A DNA stretch of 64,000 nucleotides from Neptunicella sp048268085 (GCF_048268085.1 NZ_JBLWWF010000005.1:62001-126000), one strand, 5' to 3'; shown: positions 18,467-27,406, counted from the stretch's first letter. The notes: generated from the sequence alone by a model not told the origin. Numbers and translations are program-made.

Positions 18467-18692
18467 TTTTTTCACCCATCAAGTGGGCTAAATGACACCT
18501 AATCACACTTTAAAATTAATTTCGTACCGCCCTTTAAAATAATGCAATGTTATTTTTAATATAGATATTTTCTACTTAAGGCAACACTATGTGCATATTT
18601 GAGCGATGGTAGAAAAACAACTATGCATAAATGATTCGCGGTCTAAATACTAAGCACTTCCGCGCCGTTCTGAAGTGGCGTCCTTACTTGTT

Positions 18693-20399
18693 TTAATTCC
18701 ACTCTACCAATTGTTGCAAGTCCTTCAATCGATCGCGTTGAATTGACAAAGCTTCAAATACATCACTAAAACTAGTGCTCTGGTTTGGAAGCAGGGGTAA
18801 TGCAAATTTCGCTTGAGTGAAAAACTCGGTTGAATCATTCTGCCAAGCTGATTGCCACCAATGGATGATATCTGCTCGGCAACTGTTTAGCTTTGAGGCG
18901 CTGGGCAATTTATCTGATTTTTTAAGATTAATTTGGCTATTACTGGGTAGCAAGTTCCATAAATCATTATTTGGCCAACGGGCAAAAGGTATAGCGTGAT
19001 CAACTGCATATTGCCCTGCTGTTTTGAGCCGCTTACCGGACCACACACAATGTACCTTCTGCTGCGCCATTAAAGTATCAATACGTTGACGCACTTTGGT
19101 GGTGTTTCGCTGTGGGTTATCCCAACGTAATGCTTCAAAATATTGCTGGCGAGTAAACGCCTTAGCGTTGTTTTCACTGTATTTTTCCATTTGCGCCACC
19201 CACTCATTTAACAGAGCTGGTTCTATCCACACACTAAATTGTGCCATGGCGTCCCAAATTGCTTTGGGAAGATAAAATGATCCAAAACTGGATAAGTAAT
19301 TGCTATCAAGAGTTAGCACACAGGGTTTTCGATGCGCTTTCGTTTCTACCGAAAATACAGCTTCTTGAGTACCAGGCAAGGTGATGTACTTCACCGGCAT
19401 ATCTTTAATGGTGTTACTGATATCTTTTAACGTTTGATGCAGACTAGTCGCAAGCTTTACGTCACTATTAGAATAATTGGCACCGAGAAATATGTCATTA
19501 TTTGATAAAGACTTTAGCTGTCGCCAGCCGGTTTCTTTGATAAAACCTAGTCCCTTACTCGTATTGCTATTTTGTTGCATAGCAAAGGTATCTACTAAAG
19601 GTTTATACAACTTCATCCAATACAACGACACCAAACCCAAAGGCAATTCAACACAGTTATCAGTTTGGCTTATAACAGCTCCTGGATGCCCTTCAGCAAT
19701 GCGCAATAAGGAACGTAACAAGGCTAATTTATACGTAGAGGATTTGTTATCGTTAACAACAATATTGCGTATTAGCGGAAAAGCTCCCGTGCCATCATCA
19801 GGCAAAGTAAGTACAACGGTTTCCCAATTTACGTCATTACGACCTAGTTTATCTGTTGTAACCTGTGCGGTAGCTAGCTCATAAGATAAACCAAATTTAC
19901 TGGCTAGTTGCGCCTGTTCTGACGTCGTCACCTCATACATTACACGTTCGTCATGACATTCACCGTGACGCAGGGATATAACTAGCTTGCCATTCGGTTT
20001 CAACAATGTACTGAGTTTTCGAAAAGCGCGTTCACGATTAGATGGTGCAATGTGCATCCACACGGCGCTCAGCAAAATTAGATCGAATTTAATTTGTAGG
20101 GCAAAGACTTTTTGTAATTCAGGAAGAGTATCGTCTAGCCAATGGATATTAAGTTGTGGATATTTATTTCGAGCGAGCGAACGCATGCCTTCGGCCGGTT
20201 CAACAGCGACAACACTCAAACCTTTATTAGCAAGATAAGCCGCATCACGACCAGAGCCCGCGCCCACATCTAATGCCCAGCCTTTATCTGGTAAATGCGT
20301 TAACCAATCACAATGCACATCAGTAAAACTGACATTGTCATATTGGGCACTTAAGCTTTCTGCCTGCTTTGAGTAATAAGTAATATTGCTTGCGCTCAA
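18693..20399 (-). CDS. SAM-dependent methyltransferase fused to HNH endonuclease
   Basis: The 568-residue protein joins two domains. Residues 1-200 are a class I SAM methyltransferase with motif I ALDVGAGSGRDAAYLA (about 42-57); it looks like the small-molecule or protein type (TehB/UbiE-like), since no NPPY/DPPY DNA-methylase motif is visible. Residues about 450-520 form an HNH nuclease: CVWSGKRL, then AVDHAIPFARW, then NLLPSNSQINLKKSDKLP. The middle is of unknown fold. Such fusions occur in defence islands, but their function is not established to my knowledge. It is monocistronic, between two gaps containing HTH regulators. Confidence 0.7.
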   Translation of the reverse strand: MSASNITYYSKQAESLSAQYDNVSFTDVHCDWLTHLPDKGWALDVGAGSGRDAAYLANKGLSVVAVEPAEGMRSLARNKYPQLNIHWLDDTLPELQKVFALQIKFDLILLSAVWMHIAPSNRERAFRKLSTLLKPNGKLVISLRHGECHDERVMYEVTTSEQAQLASKFGLSYELATAQVTTDKLGRNDVNWETVVLTLPDDGTGAFPLIRNIVVNDNKSSTYKLALLRSLLRIAEGHPGAVISQTDNCVELPLGLVSLYWMKLYKPLVDTFAMQQNSNTSKGLGFIKETGWRQLKSLSNNDIFLGANYSNSDVKLATSLHQTLKDISNTIKDMPVKYITLPGTQEAVFSVETKAHRKPCVLTLDSNYLSSFGSFYLPKAIWDAMAQFSVWIEPALLNEWVAQMEKYSENNAKAFTRQQYFEALRWDNPQRNTTKVRQRIDTLMAQQKVHCVWSGKRLKTAGQYAVDHAIPFARWPNNDLWNLLPSNSQINLKKSDKLPSASKLNSCRADIIHWWQSAWQNDSTEFFTQAKFALPLLPNQSTSFSDVFEALSIQRDRLKDLQQLVEWN

Positions 20400-20511
20400 A
20401 CGACTCCCTTACTTCCTTGAACGATTAGAACATACCTACTTTATTTTGTTTTTTTGTACTACCGACACATTTTCTTCTAACAATATGATTTTGGAAACCT
20501 ATATTAGTTAG

Positions 20512-20760
20512 TCACTTCATTTTTTCGCTATCACTTGTAGGCGGGTTAACCAATTGAAGTAATTCACTAGGTTCACATTCAAAGTAATTACACAACAAGT
20601 TGATCGTGTCGGTATTTGTATTGTAACCAGGAACATTAGCAATTCTGGTAATTGTTGCTCTGCTTATTCCCGTTTGTTCAGCAACATCTCCAATCGTGAT
20701 GCGCTTACCATCTCGGAAACTTTTTTCATCTAATTGTTGGCGAAAAAGAATTCTAATCAC
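20512..20760 (-). CDS. Cro/CI-family HTH regulator of the integration module
   Basis: This 82-residue protein is mostly one helix-turn-helix domain (ITIGDVAEQTGISRATITRI, residues 21-40, then a GYNTNTDTINLLCNYFECEPSELLQL segment). It is transcribed away from the excisionase/integrase genes. The shared intergenic region carries two GATTCA-type palindromes, one near its own start and one at the xis promoter, which fits a repressor controlling both directions, as in temperate phages and integrative elements. Confidence 0.75.
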   Translation of the reverse strand: MIRILFRQQLDEKSFRDGKRITIGDVAEQTGISRATITRIANVPGYNTNTDTINLLCNYFECEPSELLQLVNPPTSDSEKMK

Positions 20761-20778
20761 GCTCTTATTTTCATATAT

Positions 20779-20792
20779 GGATCAATTGAATC
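20779..20792. promoter_or_regulatory. Operator-like palindrome at the HTH regulator start
   Basis: GGATCAATTGAATC (GATTCAATTGATCC on the other strand) is an imperfect palindrome about 19 bp ahead of the regulator ATG at 20760. It shares the GATTCA half-site with the palindrome at 20870-20883, which suggests the same protein binds both. Confidence 0.45.
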
Positions 20793-20832
20793 TTAATAAT
20801 ACCATATGCGTCACATAAGAGTTAAATAAAGC

Positions 20833-20861
20833 TTGACAGAGTCATAAATTAGCTATATAAC
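20833..20861 (+). promoter_or_regulatory. Sigma-70 promoter for the xis-int genes
   Basis: TTGACA at 20833-20838 and TATAAC at 20856-20861 are separated by 17 bp, an almost ideal sigma-70 promoter. It points to the excisionase-like gene at 20914. A palindrome lies just downstream, where a bound repressor would block transcription. Confidence 0.75.
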
Positions 20862-20869
20862 TCAATTTA

Positions 20870-20883
20870 GATTCATTTGAATC
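20870..20883. promoter_or_regulatory. Operator-like palindrome at the xis promoter
   Basis: GATTCATTTGAATC is a perfect 6-2-6 inverted repeat directly after the -10 element of the xis promoter. A further related sequence, GAATCATAAATGACTC, overlaps its right half. The likely binder is the divergently encoded HTH protein. Confidence 0.55.
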
Positions 20884-20913
20884 ATAAATGACTCAAAAAT
20901 GGAGATATGAAGC

Positions 20914-21147
20914 ATGACTCAAAACTATCTGACAACATCTGAATTATCAGAACGTATCAAATACGACTGCCGCACTATTCGTGAGCAGTTAAAAGATTCT
21001 GTCCTTATTGAGGGCACTCATTACATCCGACCGTTTGGCGGTCGGAAGATTTTGTATGACTGGCAGGCGATTCAGCGGGACATGTGCAAGTTTTCGCAAC
21101 AGGCGATGGCGATTCCTATGTCTAATGGAGGGCGTGCTCATGGCTAG
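20914..21147 (+). CDS. Excisionase-like DNA-binding protein
   Basis: The 77-residue product (starting MTQNYLTTSELSERIKYDCR) has a winged-helix/MerR-like fold outline as in excisionases and AlpA-type proteins: a TTSELSERI helix-turn-helix, then a VLIEGTHYIRPFGGRKILYDW wing split around the GG. Its stop overlaps the integrase start by 8 bp, the usual xis-int arrangement. It is probably the recombination directionality factor of the element, acting with the integrase to excise it. Confidence 0.7.
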   Translation: MTQNYLTTSELSERIKYDCRTIREQLKDSVLIEGTHYIRPFGGRKILYDWQAIQRDMCKFSQQAMAIPMSNGGRAHG

Positions 21148-22309
21148 TATCAATGTTCGCAAAGAAACCGGAAAGCTCTACCTGGATTTCCGTTATCGCA
21201 ATGTGCGTTGTCGTGAGCAGACCAATCTGTCTGATACACCTGCAAATAGAAAAAAACTTGCGGTGGTATTAGACAAGATACAAGCCGATATTCTATTGGG
21301 TTGTTTTGATTATGCTAAAACCTTTCCTAACAGTTTCTTGTTGAAAAAAATTCAACATGTGGAAGGTACGTTAGCTACGAAAGATGCATGTCCCACTTTT
21401 GAAGTATTCGCTAATATTTGGTTTAAAGAAATGGAAGTCCAATGGCGCCGCAGCTACACGGATACTGTTCGTTATGTAATGGTGAATCGACTGCTTCCTC
21501 ATTTTGGCAAGCAGAAAGTGAATGCTATCAGTAAGGCAGACTTACTGGCATTTCGCGCTGAACTGGCGAAGTCCAGAAAAAAGAATGGTGAATTGTTGTC
21601 ACATTCTCATGTGAATCGTCACATGAAAATAATGCGGATTATTCTAGCCGAAGCTGCGGATCGTTTTGAATTTAGCAGCCCATATCGGGATATCAAGCTA
21701 CTCAAAGTGCCTAAATCGGACATTCAGCCTTTCAGTCCGGAAGAGATTAATTTAATTCTGGATAATGTACGGGCGGATTTTCGAGATTATTTTGCGGTGC
21801 GCTTTTTTACCGGTATGCGTACAGGTGAAATTGATGGTTTGAAATGGAAGTACGTGGATTTTGCTAAAAGGTTGATTTACATTCGCGAAACCGTTGTGGA
21901 TGGACGGGAAGAATATACCAAAAATGACTTTAGCCAACGTGACATTCAAATGAGTCAACCGGTATTCGACGCATTTAAAAACATGCTACAAAATACTGCG
22001 CATCGGGAATACGTTTTTTGCACCGGCAAAGGCACACCGCTGAATCACAATGCCGTCACCAAACGCGTATGGTATCCACTATTGCGCCACCTAGGACTGC
22101 CAAAGCGTAACCCCTATCAGATGCGCCATACAGCTGGCACGCTGTGGTTGGCTTCTGGTGAGAGCCCCGAGTGGATTGCAAAACAAATGGGGCATTCCAA
22201 CACCGAAATGCTGTTCCGCGTATATAGCAGATATGTCCCCAACCTCACGCGTCAGGATGGCTCGGCTGCTGACCGGATGTTTAATACTATCCGCAATCAA
22301 AAGGGCTAA
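21140..22309 (+). CDS. Tyrosine recombinase/integrase with Arm DNA-binding domain
   Basis: The product is about 389 residues. The frame is open further upstream, but the ATG at 21140 has GGAGG 8 bp before it and gives the usual N-terminus (MASINVRKETGKLYLDFRYR). The domains are an N-terminal Arm-binding domain (1-75), a SAM-like core-binding domain (about 90-180) and a catalytic domain with Arg in FTGMRTGEIDGL, RHTAGTLWL, a GHSNTEM histidine box and the nucleophile Tyr in VYSRY. In the HxxR box the first His is replaced by Tyr (YQMRH), as seen in some integrases of this group. It probably moves the adjoining element; no attachment site was identified. Confidence 0.92.
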   Translation: MASINVRKETGKLYLDFRYRNVRCREQTNLSDTPANRKKLAVVLDKIQADILLGCFDYAKTFPNSFLLKKIQHVEGTLATKDACPTFEVFANIWFKEMEVQWRRSYTDTVRYVMVNRLLPHFGKQKVNAISKADLLAFRAELAKSRKKNGELLSHSHVNRHMKIMRIILAEAADRFEFSSPYRDIKLLKVPKSDIQPFSPEEINLILDNVRADFRDYFAVRFFTGMRTGEIDGLKWKYVDFAKRLIYIRETVVDGREEYTKNDFSQRDIQMSQPVFDAFKNMLQNTAHREYVFCTGKGTPLNHNAVTKRVWYPLLRHLGLPKRNPYQMRHTAGTLWLASGESPEWIAKQMGHSNTEMLFRVYSRYVPNLTRQDGSAADRMFNTIRNQKG

Positions 22310-22366
22310 GCCCCCTCTCAATAATTCACTTTGTTTTCTTCATTATCCTGATAATAGGAGGGCACT

Positions 22367-23296
22367 ATGCGCGCCTTAAAAATTGAATCCATGCAGCCTT
22401 TGCTAGTTGATGTTCCTGAGTATAAGCGGTTTTCTGGCCGGTATTTCCTGACTGGCCTGGTCACCAAACCCGATCAGGCTGGCAATCCTGTGACAGTATT
22501 AACAGTGTCCGATGCCACCAGCGACTTTCGCGTTTTTTGCACGTCACCAGTGTTGCTGGACTGTAATTTGCAACCTAACACCATGGTGCATGTTGAAGCA
22601 GCGTTGTACCAAAACATGGGAGCAGCTTACTTTCGATGCAAAGATCTACAGCCCATCACAACATGCTTAAGTTTGGGACGCGATCTGTCCGCGCTGCCTC
22701 GTTCACTTTGCCCAAAACCTGTTGCGTTTGACGCGCTGATTATATTTGTTAGCCGGATCCAGAATCCGCTGCTTCAACAATTTGTACAAGAGGTGATCCT
22801 CCAACCGCAAATAGGCCTGCGTTATATACAATGTCCTGCAAGCAAAAATTTTCATCACAATTATGCTGGTGGATTAATTGAGCATTCTGTCGAAGCCGCC
22901 TGGAACATTGCAGGGATCATGGATCTGACTCCTTTGGAGCGCGATATCGCGGTGACGGCTGCTTTGTTGCATGATATTGGGAAAACTCAAACACTAACAC
23001 CTGATCTTACGCGCACAGCAATCGGTCAGCTTGTTGACCACAGCCACCTGACGCTGGAAATTTGCGCAAATCCACTTCGTACTCTTGCGCTCTCGGCTCC
23101 GACTATTGCGAACCAACTTCGCCATGCCTGGACTTGTCACTCGCCCAGGGCTCGCTTTGGTTTCAAGCCTCGTACCCGGGTCGCCAAATTTCTGCAAAAA
23201 GTCGACAAACAAAGTGCTGACGGCTTTTGTGGTGACGGATTTATACCCGCCTTTTGCAACACTGCTGAAGTGCTTCGCACCCAGGCAACAAATTAA
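22367..23296 (+). CDS. OB-fold plus HD-domain phosphohydrolase (YhaM/TraI_2-like)
   Basis: This 309-residue protein has an OB-like N-terminal part (about 20-115, YFLTGLVTKPDQAGNPVTVL) and an HD domain whose metal ligands are in FHHNYAGGLIEHS and ALLHDIGKTQTL. The order resembles the YhaM 3'-5' exoribonuclease and the HD part of ICE relaxases. It follows the integrase by 57 bp with GGAGGG ahead of the ATG. Role in the element is not known; nucleic-acid trimming or processing during transfer is possible. It is too short for a full TraI relaxase. Confidence 0.7.
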   Translation: MRALKIESMQPLLVDVPEYKRFSGRYFLTGLVTKPDQAGNPVTVLTVSDATSDFRVFCTSPVLLDCNLQPNTMVHVEAALYQNMGAAYFRCKDLQPITTCLSLGRDLSALPRSLCPKPVAFDALIIFVSRIQNPLLQQFVQEVILQPQIGLRYIQCPASKNFHHNYAGGLIEHSVEAAWNIAGIMDLTPLERDIAVTAALLHDIGKTQTLTPDLTRTAIGQLVDHSHLTLEICANPLRTLALSAPTIANQLRHAWTCHSPRARFGFKPRTRVAKFLQKVDKQSADGFCGDGFIPAFCNTAEVLRTQATN

Positions 23297-23318
23297 TTAA
23301 ATTAAAGGAATTAAAGTT

Positions 23319-23879
23319 ATGGCACGTCATCCAGAGGTTACCGAGAAGGCCATTATTCAGGCCGGACTGGAAATTGAAAAGCTGGGCAAGGCAGCTAACC
23401 CCGGCGCAATCCGAGTGCATCTTGGCTACAGAGGTGGCCTGATGCGTATCAAATCCATTTGGGAGGGTTTTGTACAAAAGCGTAGTCAAAAGTTACTACC
23501 AGATCCCAAAACCGAAGTGACATTAGACTCTTTACCTAATGAGTATTCAAGCAACGCGGTACAACTCATGGAACGCGTATCAACAGCGATTGAGCAATTA
23601 ACTGTCGAAGCCTATATCGTTAGCCAACAGGTATTTGAGAAGCGGTTAAAAACAATGGAGAAAGATCATGAGCAAAGGGTAGCCACTCTCAATGAAGCTG
23701 AGGTTTCTGCGGATATGTCTATTAAGCAACTAGAAAATGAGCTGGATGACGTCCAAAAAGACCTTCAAGATTTGGCAGACCAAAATGCCAAGTTGTTAAT
23801 AGAAAATTCTGAACTTCGTGGTCGGTTATCGGTTTTCGAAGAAAGCTATCCAGCTAGTAAACAGCATAGTGGAAATTAA
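23319..23879 (+). CDS. KfrA-like DNA-binding protein with coiled coil
   Basis: The first 65 residues match the KfrA N-terminal domain pattern (VTEKAIIQAGLEIEKLGK, then NPGAIRVHLGYRGGLMRI). Residues about 100-175 form a long alpha-helical coiled coil rich in Glu, Lys and Gln. KfrA proteins bind plasmid operators and help segregation or stability; on an integrative element the role may be similar. It lies 22 bp after the HD gene and 2 bp before the next gene, so the three probably form an operon. Confidence 0.75.
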   Translation: MARHPEVTEKAIIQAGLEIEKLGKAANPGAIRVHLGYRGGLMRIKSIWEGFVQKRSQKLLPDPKTEVTLDSLPNEYSSNAVQLMERVSTAIEQLTVEAYIVSQQVFEKRLKTMEKDHEQRVATLNEAEVSADMSIKQLENELDDVQKDLQDLADQNAKLLIENSELRGRLSVFEESYPASKQHSGN

Positions 23880-23881
23880 TT

Positions 23882-24388
23882 ATGGACTACCACATTTGTG
23901 ATTTTACTGCATTGGTCAGTAAGGATATTCAAAAACAGTTAGACACTGAATTTCAATATCAAATGAATTTAACCGATGGTGAATGGGTTTTCTGGGAAGA
24001 TAAGTATTTTCAAGGACATCAAGTTGAACCAGCGATTGATGCTACAGGTCAAGCCATTCTTCAGTTTTTCACAACATGCGCTTGTCCCATTAGTATGTTA
24101 AGACTCGGGCGCTCTATGTCGTCACGTAATAGTGATCACGGCCCAATAACTTCAGACTCAATGGCAGTAAAGTACCTACTTACAGGAATGGAGTTTATCG
24201 CCAACAATCTTTATGACCAGAAAAAAGCAGTTGGAATGCGATACTACATGGATACCTTGGAGTTCAGGTTTGCCTGCGAATTATTGCTCTCATATAAGAA
24301 TGAAATGAGATCCGAAAATATCTGTCCTGAAATTATTGATTTAATAATGGGTGTAGTGAAGAAAACATCCCACCACACCCTGCAATAG
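23882..24388 (+). CDS. Hypothetical protein, last gene of the integrative module
   Basis: I do not recognise this 168-residue soluble protein. It contains several aromatic residues near the start (GEWVFWEDKYFQGHQ) and helical segments later (VKYLLTGMEFIANNLYDQKK). It begins 2 bp after the KfrA-like gene, so it is likely co-expressed. The gap that follows (24389-24508) has no gene and precedes the convergent core gene gdhA, so this gene is the last candidate member of the mobile element on this side. Confidence 0.55.
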   Translation: MDYHICDFTALVSKDIQKQLDTEFQYQMNLTDGEWVFWEDKYFQGHQVEPAIDATGQAILQFFTTCACPISMLRLGRSMSSRNSDHGPITSDSMAVKYLLTGMEFIANNLYDQKKAVGMRYYMDTLEFRFACELLLSYKNEMRSENICPEIIDLIMGVVKKTSHHTLQ

Positions 24389-24508
24389 TTTTGATTTATA
24401 TTGTTTAAATTTTATGAGTATTCCGGCTTATCGAGGTAATGAATCGAGTATCAGGATGACTCGCCACCAAAAAACTAGACCAACAATGTCTTTTTTGGTT
24501 AAGAAAAG

Positions 24509-25864
24509 TTAAACAACTCCTTGCTCAATCATGGCATGAGCAACGCGACGGAACCCTGCGATGTTGGCACCTAATACCAAATTATTAGGTTGACCAAATT
24601 CCCTTGCAGTATCGATTGTTGTAATAAATATATTTTTCATAATCTGCTGTAATTTTTGGTCAACTTGTTCAAAAGACCATGATTGCATACTGGCATTTTG
24701 TGCCATTTCCAACTGGCTTGTTGCAACACCACCGGCGTTGACTGCTTTACCAGGACCGTAAGCAATACTTGATTGAATAAATAAGTCAACGGCCTTCTGC
24801 GCTGAGGGCATATTGGCACCTTCACTCACCGTTTTGCAGCCATTATCTAGCAAGGTTTCAGCATCAGCTTCGGTCAGTTCGTTCTGAGTCGCACAGGGAA
24901 AGGCAGCATCGGCTTGATAACGCCATATTGCATGGCCGTCAGCAGGGTAATCAGATGTGGGGGTATAAACGGCATCAGGGTGATTATTCAAGTATTCTAT
25001 TAAACTTCCTCGTTGCTGTTCTTTGATTTGCTTTACTAGCTTTAGATCGATGCCTTCCTGATGATAAAGCGTACCCGAAGAGTCACTACAACAGATCGGT
25101 GTGGCACCTAACTGGTATAGTTTTTCCATGGCATAGATTGCAACATTACCGGATCCTGAAACAAGGCATCGTTGTCCTTGTAAACTTTCTCCTCGGGCAT
25201 TTAGCATGTGGTCTGCAAAATAAACTGCACCATATCCTGTTGCTTCTTTACGCACTAACGAGCCTCCCCAAAGCAGGCTTTTACCGGTTAATACGCCATC
25301 ATAACGACCAGTTAGTCGCTTATATTGGCCAAACATATACCCTATTTCACGGGCTCCTACGCCTATATCTCCGGCAGGAACATCTGTCGTTGGGCCAATA
25401 TGGCGGTATAGTTCGTTCATGAAGGACTGGCAAAAACGCATGACTTCATTGTCTGAACGGCCTTTAGGATTAAAGTTCGCACCACCTTTGCCGCCACCTA
25501 TTGGTAGCCCGGTCAATGCATTCTTAAAAATTTGTTCAAACCCCAAGAATTTAATAATGCTGGCATTCACACTCGGATGAAATCTTAAGCCTCCTTTATA
25601 CGGGCCTAACGCCGAGTTAAACTCGACTCGGTAACCTTTATTCACTTGAATATTACCACTATCATCCACCCAGGGAACCCTGAACATAATCTGTCGCTCA
25701 GGTTCAACCATACGTTGAATAATAGCTTGCTGCTGGTAGTTTAAATTGCTATCTAAAATCGGACTAATCGATTCTAAGACTTCTTCAACCGCTTGATAAA
25801 ACTCTGACTGAGCAGGGCTGCTTTGTTTTAAATCTACAATGGTATTGTGAATATAGGCCACCAC
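24509..25864 (-). CDS. gdhA: NADP-specific glutamate dehydrogenase
   Basis: This 451-residue enzyme makes glutamate from 2-oxoglutarate and ammonium with NADPH. It shows the substrate-binding YKGGLRFHPSV and GGKGGANFNPKG segments, which contain the conserved lysines, and a Rossmann segment LVSGSGNVAIYAMEKL. The length fits the hexameric bacterial GDH family. It is the first clear core gene after the integrative module and lies 40 bp downstream of an rnk-like gene on the same strand. Assimilation of ammonium is its likely role. Confidence 0.95.
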   Translation of the reverse strand: MVAYIHNTIVDLKQSSPAQSEFYQAVEEVLESISPILDSNLNYQQQAIIQRMVEPERQIMFRVPWVDDSGNIQVNKGYRVEFNSALGPYKGGLRFHPSVNASIIKFLGFEQIFKNALTGLPIGGGKGGANFNPKGRSDNEVMRFCQSFMNELYRHIGPTTDVPAGDIGVGAREIGYMFGQYKRLTGRYDGVLTGKSLLWGGSLVRKEATGYGAVYFADHMLNARGESLQGQRCLVSGSGNVAIYAMEKLYQLGATPICCSDSSGTLYHQEGIDLKLVKQIKEQQRGSLIEYLNNHPDAVYTPTSDYPADGHAIWRYQADAAFPCATQNELTEADAETLLDNGCKTVSEGANMPSAQKAVDLFIQSSIAYGPGKAVNAGGVATSQLEMAQNASMQSWSFEQVDQKLQQIMKNIFITTIDTAREFGQPNNLVLGANIAGFRRVAHAMIEQGVV

Positions 25865-25903
25865 TATTTCCCTTATAAAATGTTATCGCGTTAACGTAAT
25901 AAA

Positions 25904-26299
25904 TCAGCTCAGTAGAGGTTTCTTCGAGTTGACTTGGATTATTTCTACTTGTTGTTCTCCTCGTTGAGTAACCCAACTAATATTTTGCCCCGTACTCAAA
26001 CCAATTAAAGCAGAACCAATTGGAGCAAATATTGAGATACTGTCTTCATACAGGTGCATATCAGCCGGAAAACACAATGTTTTAGTAAAAACTCGTCCGC
26101 TATCTAAAATTTTAAAAGTGACTTGACTGCCAATTGATACAACATGGTCTGGCATATCTTTACTGTTCACAATATTGGCTCGAGCAAGTTCGTTTTCTAA
26201 CGCTCGAACAAACTCCGCAGGTAACTTGGCTTTTTCAAGCTGTTCTTCCAATTCTGCTAAATCTGCAGAGGAAATTGTAATTTCAGGTTGTTGTTTCAT
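25904..26299 (-). CDS. rnk: Nucleoside diphosphate kinase regulator, GreA/GreB C-terminal family (Rnk-like)
   Basis: The product has about 131 residues from the chosen ATG at 26299, which aligns with the Rnk N-terminus (MKQQPEITISSADLAELEEQ); an in-frame ATG 5 codons upstream is possible. A short N-terminal helical segment is followed by a GreA/B-like C-terminal domain (VVSIGSQVTFKIL, then ISIFAPIGSALIGLSTG). Rnk binds RNA polymerase near the secondary channel. It is transcribed toward gdhA, which follows 40 bp later. Confidence 0.82.
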   Translation of the reverse strand: MKQQPEITISSADLAELEEQLEKAKLPAEFVRALENELARANIVNSKDMPDHVVSIGSQVTFKILDSGRVFTKTLCFPADMHLYEDSISIFAPIGSALIGLSTGQNISWVTQRGEQQVEIIQVNSKKPLLS

Positions 26300-26725
26300 A
26301 ACGGGATCTCTCATGTTGCATCATAATGTCAGTTGTTTGTTGAATCTGGGATTTATTCAGTACTGTTTGAATTATCTATGAAATCCATTGAGCTGGTGCG
26401 ATGTTGGCCTTTATCAGTTTGCGTTAAATAAACATGCGAAGCTCAACTGACGTAAGAGCAACACGCCTTGGTAAATCTGAAGTCCAGATGGCTGAATAGC
26501 GATAAAAACTATTATGTGAATATGTAATTGGGTTTGACAATAGATAATACGAGCCGGTCACAATCAATGCGACCGGCTTAAATTGGCAAGGTGAGTAGGA
26601 TGCTCTTTATTGTGTTAACTATTGTCATAGGATCCTCAATTTGAGTGCTTGATAATAGCTCAGCTCAAAATAATAACAATAGTTTCACTGTACTACCGCA
26701 TTATAAATTCGTGCAGTGTTAGATA
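26300..26725. other. Intergenic region without a gene, with one inverted repeat
   Basis: No gene is supported here. The only clear element is an 8-bp inverted repeat, AGCCGGTC (26552-26559) and GACCGGCT (26571-26578), with an 11-nt loop. It lacks a T-run on either strand, so it is not a standard intrinsic terminator; it lies about 150 bp past the ric stop and could still end that transcript or be an operator. Confidence 0.4.
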
Positions 26726-27406
26726 TTATTGACAACTACCACAACAGTATTGGTCACCATGTTGGGGCGGCGAGAATAAAATTTGATTCTCTAATAGAAT
26801 GTGCAGCATCAAATCTTCTTTTAACTCCTTTAAACCAACATATAGTGCAGTCCATGTATTGCAAGCATCTTTTGGTAAAGTGATATTATTGGTTAAGTCA
26901 TCGATTACCGCCAAGGCATCACCATGTTGCAAATGTTCCTCTTCCATTACACTAATAGGCCCAGAAGGATAAGTACCTCTGATTAACATAGGAAAGAGAA
27001 TTTGTTCTTCTTTAATCATGTGACTTTCCAGTTCCTGATACATATCTTCTAAATGATTTGCCAGTCCTACAGGGCAGAATTCTTCATCGGTGTGAACATA
27101 TTCGACTCGTCTTGCAAGTCTTATCAATTCGGGTAGTTGTACACGGTGACGTTGATGAAAACGAACGAGAATATGCTCTATTAGTTCTGCATTGGATACC
27201 TTTCTCCAGTCAGTATAATCAATAGGTTGCTGCAGCTCTGCAAAAGCATCCAGCAGTTCTTGTTCAGGCAAGTGGTGTTTAGCCAGTACATCACGCAAAA
27301 TATGATCACCTCCACAACAAAAATCTAATTTGTATTGGTGAAAAACAGCGGTCGCTCCCGCAATGGACGTGGCGATATTGCCTAAAGACTGATCAAGTAG
27401 TGACAT
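26726..27406 (-). CDS. ytfE: Iron-sulfur cluster repair di-iron protein (RIC/YtfE/ScdA)
   Basis: This 226-residue protein matches RIC: an N-terminal ScdA_N domain with DFCCGGDHILRD (Cys-Cys near residue 30), then a haemerythrin-like domain with HQRHRVQLPEL, HLEDMYQELESHMIKEEQILFP and a C-terminal HILLENQILF that carry the iron-binding His and Glu residues. The C-terminus ends in a Cys-rich YCCGSCQ. It repairs Fe-S clusters damaged by nitric oxide. It is divergent from norR and preceded by a sigma-54 promoter and three NorR-type sites, so NO probably induces it. Confidence 0.93.
   Translation of the reverse strand: MSLLDQSLGNIATSIAGATAVFHQYKLDFCCGGDHILRDVLAKHHLPEQELLDAFAELQQPIDYTDWRKVSNAELIEHILVRFHQRHRVQLPELIRLARRVEYVHTDEEFCPVGLANHLEDMYQELESHMIKEEQILFPMLIRGTYPSGPISVMEEEHLQHGDALAVIDDLTNNITLPKDACNTWTALYVGLKELKEDLMLHILLENQILFSPPQHGDQYCCGSCQ

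Noticed and set aside
21008..21139. Upstream extension of the integrase frame
   Set aside because: It overlaps the excisionase-like gene; the ATG at 21140 with GGAGG gives the normal integrase N-terminus.
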